Of a stretch of DNA of 64,000 nt, positions 60,949-64,000 are shown piece after piece; positions within the stretch are counted from its first letter, which is position 1; the number at the start of each line of letters is the position of its first letter. The DNA is from Ehretia macrophylla (lineage: Eukaryota > Streptophyta > Magnoliopsida > Boraginales > Ehretiaceae). The stretch spans positions 99,307,350 to 99,371,349 of the forward strand of contig CM075770.1 in the NCBI GenBank assembly GCA_037974665.1, in the 5' to 3' direction. The notes beneath the pieces were generated by a model, which was not told the origin of the DNA, did no database searches, and was given only the letters and a program-made list of their open reading frames with translations. The position numbers were made by a program, and so were the translations under genes.

Positions 60949-61451
60949 CTACGGGTCGTCGCCTATGAAGACAATTAGGCAACGACCTACAACCCAAAGT
61001 TCATGGCCATAACCCGATCGTCTCCAATGGAGACCCTTTTGCAATAGCCTTAGGCCCTAAGTTTTGGGCCGACGTCCTGTGGTCTCTAATGGAGACCATT
61101 TTGTGATGACATGTAGCCCAAAGTTCATGGTCGTCGTTCTTTTGTCTCCAATGGCAAAAAATCTATGACAAACCTCTATATTGGCGCCAATTTTGTACAA
61201 TTTGTCGGTAATAGGTCGTTATTTGGCGACAAACTAGTGACGAGAACTAAAATTCCCGCTATTTTTTCAGTTGTCATTACAATTAAGTTGCTACTTGGTG
61301 ACAAATTGATGACGTCTATTTTGTTGCAATTATGCCGTTGTGTTTTGTGCCATAATACACCTTTGAGTTTCAACGTAAATGTGTCTCCATTGGTGATGAA
61401 TTAGCGATAGCCTGTTATTTTCATCGCCAAGAATAGTTTTTCTTGTAGTGA
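60949..61451 (-). mobile_element. CACTA transposon end with subterminal repeats
   Basis: The minus strand starts CACTACAAGAAAAAC at 61451, the hallmark of CACTA (En/Spm) termini, followed by CTTGGCGATG. The element lies to the left. Subterminal words GTCTCCAATGGAGAC and GGCGACAAA recur. No matching CACTACAAG end is seen on the left, so it is truncated near 60949. Confidence 0.78.
60975..61155. repeat. Three ~64-bp subterminal repeats
   Basis: GTCTCCAATGGAGAC, GTCTCTAATGGAGAC and GTCTCCAATGG recur at about 61019, 61081 and 61145, with an AGCCC(A/T)AAGTT(C/T) word between. Each unit contains a short palindrome. Confidence 0.7.
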
Positions 61452-61988
61452 CTCCTAAAAATGGGCATAATTAAGCTTAAAAATACCAATGCATCATGTA
61501 TTTTCTGAAATTGTATGAATTGAATACATAATTCAAGAAGATAACAAAACTTCAAAATATCAACTCTCGCTTTGAGATTATCTTTTCTCTTACCTTTGAC
61601 GGTCACATGGTGTTGAAAACATTGTCAAAAATATTCTTCTCAATATGCATCACATCTAAATTATGACATGTGACCGCTAATAAGGCAAATCCTAAAAAAT
61701 GCTTTTTTGATCCAATAATGCCATTCTCCAAAACTAGATATCTTGCTTCTTGATGGTTCATTTATTTTAGGGTAATATCTCACACTTTCTTAGATCTGTT
61801 CATCGTCTAATCTAGGAAGAGGATTATATTTTTCTACTCTACCCTTAGGAAAATTCTTCTTGTCTTGTTTTAATGCGCTACTCTGTGGTAAGAACTGACG
61901 ATGACAATCAAAGAAACAATTCTTTCTACCTGTAATTAATTAGAAACTCTTTGAATGTTCCATACAATACGAATATGATAACCTTTCG
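61452..61988 (-). pseudogene. CACTA transposase (TNP2-like) fragment
   Basis: Reading leftward from about 61935: FDCHRQFLPQSSALKQDKKN, then VEKYNPLPRLDDEQI, GEWHYWIKKHFLGFALL and HNLDVMHIEKNIFDNVFN. This matches the TNP2 transposase family (PF02992); 'DCHR.FLP' and 'H.LDVMHIEKN.FDN' are diagnostic. The enzyme would excise and insert CACTA elements. In-frame stops (after DDEQI and after NTM) and loss of both ends show a dead fragment. An ATTAATTACAG just upstream may be an intron acceptor. The CACTA end at 61451 abuts its left side, so one CACTA element probably inserted into another. Element K abuts its right side. Confidence 0.85.
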
Positions 61989-62562
61989 TGTCATGCCTCG
62001 AAAATGTTTAAGATAACTCCAAGGACATAACCCCCGAAAGCCTAAGAAATTTACTTTCTAAGCCTACAAGGCTAATATCACAAGCAATACAAACCACCCA
62101 ACTAAACAAGAATGCCATGAATCATAAAGCATAAATGAAGTCTCATTCTTCAAATACTTCAATGTATAACTCCAAATCATAATTCGTCAATAACTATTCC
62201 ATAAATGTTTCCAAGTATAAAACAATCGAATACCCTTTTACAAAATTAATGAGCCACCTCAAATGCAGTCACTCACTTAGATAAGCTCTAACCAGTCATA
62301 AAACAAGATCTTATTTCCCTTCTACAATCAAAGAAGCACAAAAAGGAAATGAGTTAAACAAATGTTCAATAAGTGAGGATGCTAGAAGAACAAAGAATTG
62401 AAAGAAAAATTTAAAGACTTAGCTCATATGAAAGAAAGCTCAACATAAATTTCAGGATTCAAGGTAGCTTACCAACGAATTTGCCTAGCAGGAGTTGATA
62501 GATAAATCAAAACTAAAGAAGATATTTGACAAAATATCAAAGTGACTCAAAGAGAAGTTAAC
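61989..62562 (-). mobile_element. LTR fragment K (3' end, minus strand)
   Basis: The plus strand starts TGTCATGCCTCGAAAATG; read on the minus strand this is an LTR ending CGAGGCATGACA. An inverted repeat, GGCTTAGAAAGT then ATTTCTTAGGC, lies near its end. No internal domain or second LTR is visible. It is cut by LTR J at 62563. The assignment rests only on the end sequence. Confidence 0.45.
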
Positions 62563-64000
62563 TGTAACAACCCAAACCCAACATATAGCATATCATACTT
62601 AATTACATATAAAATTGTGCCAAGTTTAAGTGTTATATGTGTATATGTGTTTGTTTCAATATTTAGATTTGCATATTAGTTTATTTTCTTCTACTTTCAT
62701 TATTTTCTTTTAAAAAGGGGAAACAAGCATTATTAATTCAAATAAAAATATTTTAACTACTATTTTGACATTTAAATTATACGGGATTGATCCTACTACC
62801 TAGTAGACTAATTTTTATCATTTTAAAACTAGCCCTGAGTTTGGGGTAAAAATTAAAGTATTTTATTTTGTAAAATTTATATTTTTCCCTTAATATATAA
62901 GTGATTTTGGGCTTACGTTCATAAATTTTAATTGCATTGCATATCGTGTGAGTGAGTTACAAAAATATTTTGGACCCATATGAATAGGAAAAACAATATT
63001 ACATTTTTGGGCCAAGTCAGCATTTCTAGCATTTTTTCCCAAACTACCCAAGCCCAAAACCCATTTTTTTCCAAGCCCAACCCAATGTATGTCTATAATA
63101 TATACTTATATACATATACATATATACATAATACATTTTAAAAGCAACCAAATAAAAGAAAAAGCTAGGCCAATTCGGCCAAGGGAAAAAAAAGAAAAAA
63201 AAAAGATTTAGGGTTTTGCTCATTTGATCTTCCAAGGCTTGTTGCAGATGTTTTTGATCCATCAAAACCTTCTACCTAGCATCTATAACAAGTATTTGGT
63301 GAGATATTTCATCTTATTTGCATTTTTGAGCTTTATGTTGAATATGTCAAAAAAATGTTTATGATATAATTTCTAGTTTTGAAGCTTATTGTTGCTATTT
63401 TTAGAGCTTATATGACTAGTAGAACAAGTTTTTAAGGTTATTTCGTGAGTTTATGTGGTGTTTGTATAAGTTGAATTTATCAAACTTGTTGTTTGGCACT
63501 ATTCATTTAGGCCCTTTAAATTATGATCCAATGATCTGTTTAATAATTAACATGGGTACTAAGGATGCTAAAAAGGTTATACGATAAAATTTATCGAGTT
63601 TTGTTAACGTTGAATTTTGAGGGTATAATTGTGTATATAAAGGGATAATGGTAGATAATGAGTTAAATATTTGGTTTAGTGTTTCTAATAGGTGACATAA
63701 CCCTCTAGGAAGTTAAATGTGAAGCAAAATTGGCTAAAGTATGGTTAGGGCTTAGTAGTGCTTGATATTGAACAAAGGGGCCATGTCAGTGTTTGTTGTT
63801 CGGGATGAGTTTGAATGTGTTGGATAATCTTAGATAGGTTAGATAGAGATTATGATGCATTTATGGCGCCAATTTAATGGGTAAGTGAGGGGGTTGTAGT
63901 ATAAAGGTACAAAGGGGAAAATTGGGAAATTGTGGTAGATATAGCTTATCATGAGTTTCTTGTCATTTAATGGGGTCATAAAAAGTATATAAGGGTTTGG
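62563..64000 (+). mobile_element. LTR J, partial, runs off the window
   Basis: It starts TGTAACAACCCAAACCC, of the same terminal class as A, P and F, after flank TTAAC. It contains a CCAAGCCCAA-rich stretch and a GGCCAATTCGGCCAAGGG word. The window ends before any hairpin or LTR end would be reached. The ORF at 63044-63265 is spurious. Confidence 0.55.

Noticed and set aside
1-64000. CRISPR array, rRNA, tRNA or bacterial-type operons
   Set aside because: None seen. The tandem arrays (35451, 37858, 49561, 61019) lack CRISPR repeat-spacer regularity and lie inside transposons.

Overview
This 64 kb window looks like plant nuclear DNA, probably from a eudicot. It is AT-rich and almost entirely nested LTR retrotransposons, with DNA-transposon remnants at the right end. 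I found no intact host gene, tRNA, rRNA or CRISPR array. Every recognisable coding region is a decayed transposon gene (gag, protease, RT/RNase H, integrase, CACTA transposase, or the extra ORFs of Tat-type elements). Family names come from my reading of motifs and element ends, not from database searches.

Left block (1-7121), minus-strand Ty3/gypsy. Positions 1-2813 are the 5' end of an Athila-type element (H): LTR, tRNA-Asp-type primer site, then a large deletion joining that site to the end of RT, RNase H and the integrase zinc finger. It sits in a Tat-type element (G) that keeps a short LTR (6713-7121), gag and an aspartic protease. The protease is also split by a copia solo LTR (E, 2975-4852, repeats CTGTG). 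Positions 7122-11824 are AT-rich and featureless.

Central block (11825-49272). A minus-strand Tat element (I1) keeps its 3' LTR (11825-12158), polypurine tract and a plus-strand accessory ORF. A Ty1/copia element (Q) entered that ORF; its two CTCCC target repeats now lie 35 kb apart (12638-12642 and 47892-47896). Q carries: A (14541-24141), a large non-coding element whose right LTR holds solo LTR P (20956-23440); solo LTR B (30157-33542); and solo LTR C (34208-47300), split by a second copia element D (34340-43425). A 538 bp TRIM (48062-48599) lies further along I1. Nesting is four levels deep: I1 > Q > A > P and I1 > Q > C > D.

Right block (49273-64000). A plus-strand Tat element (I2) contributes the integrase C-terminus, a 37-bp hairpin tandem array, an antisense accessory ORF, a polypurine tract and a 3' LTR split by solo LTR F (52914-55858). 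After an unexplained AT-rich stretch come a TIR transposon with ~140 bp termini and a GC-rich core (58630-59702), a foldback MITE, a CACTA end, a CACTA transposase fragment and two partial LTRs.

The most interesting signals are structural. Several divergent LTR families (A, P, B, F, probably C) share a short inverted repeat after CCCTCACTG whose arms differ but still pair. A second hairpin has an invariant loop. In I2, five tandem units each fold into a hairpin with compensatory changes. These look like conserved RNA structures of retrotransposon transcripts.
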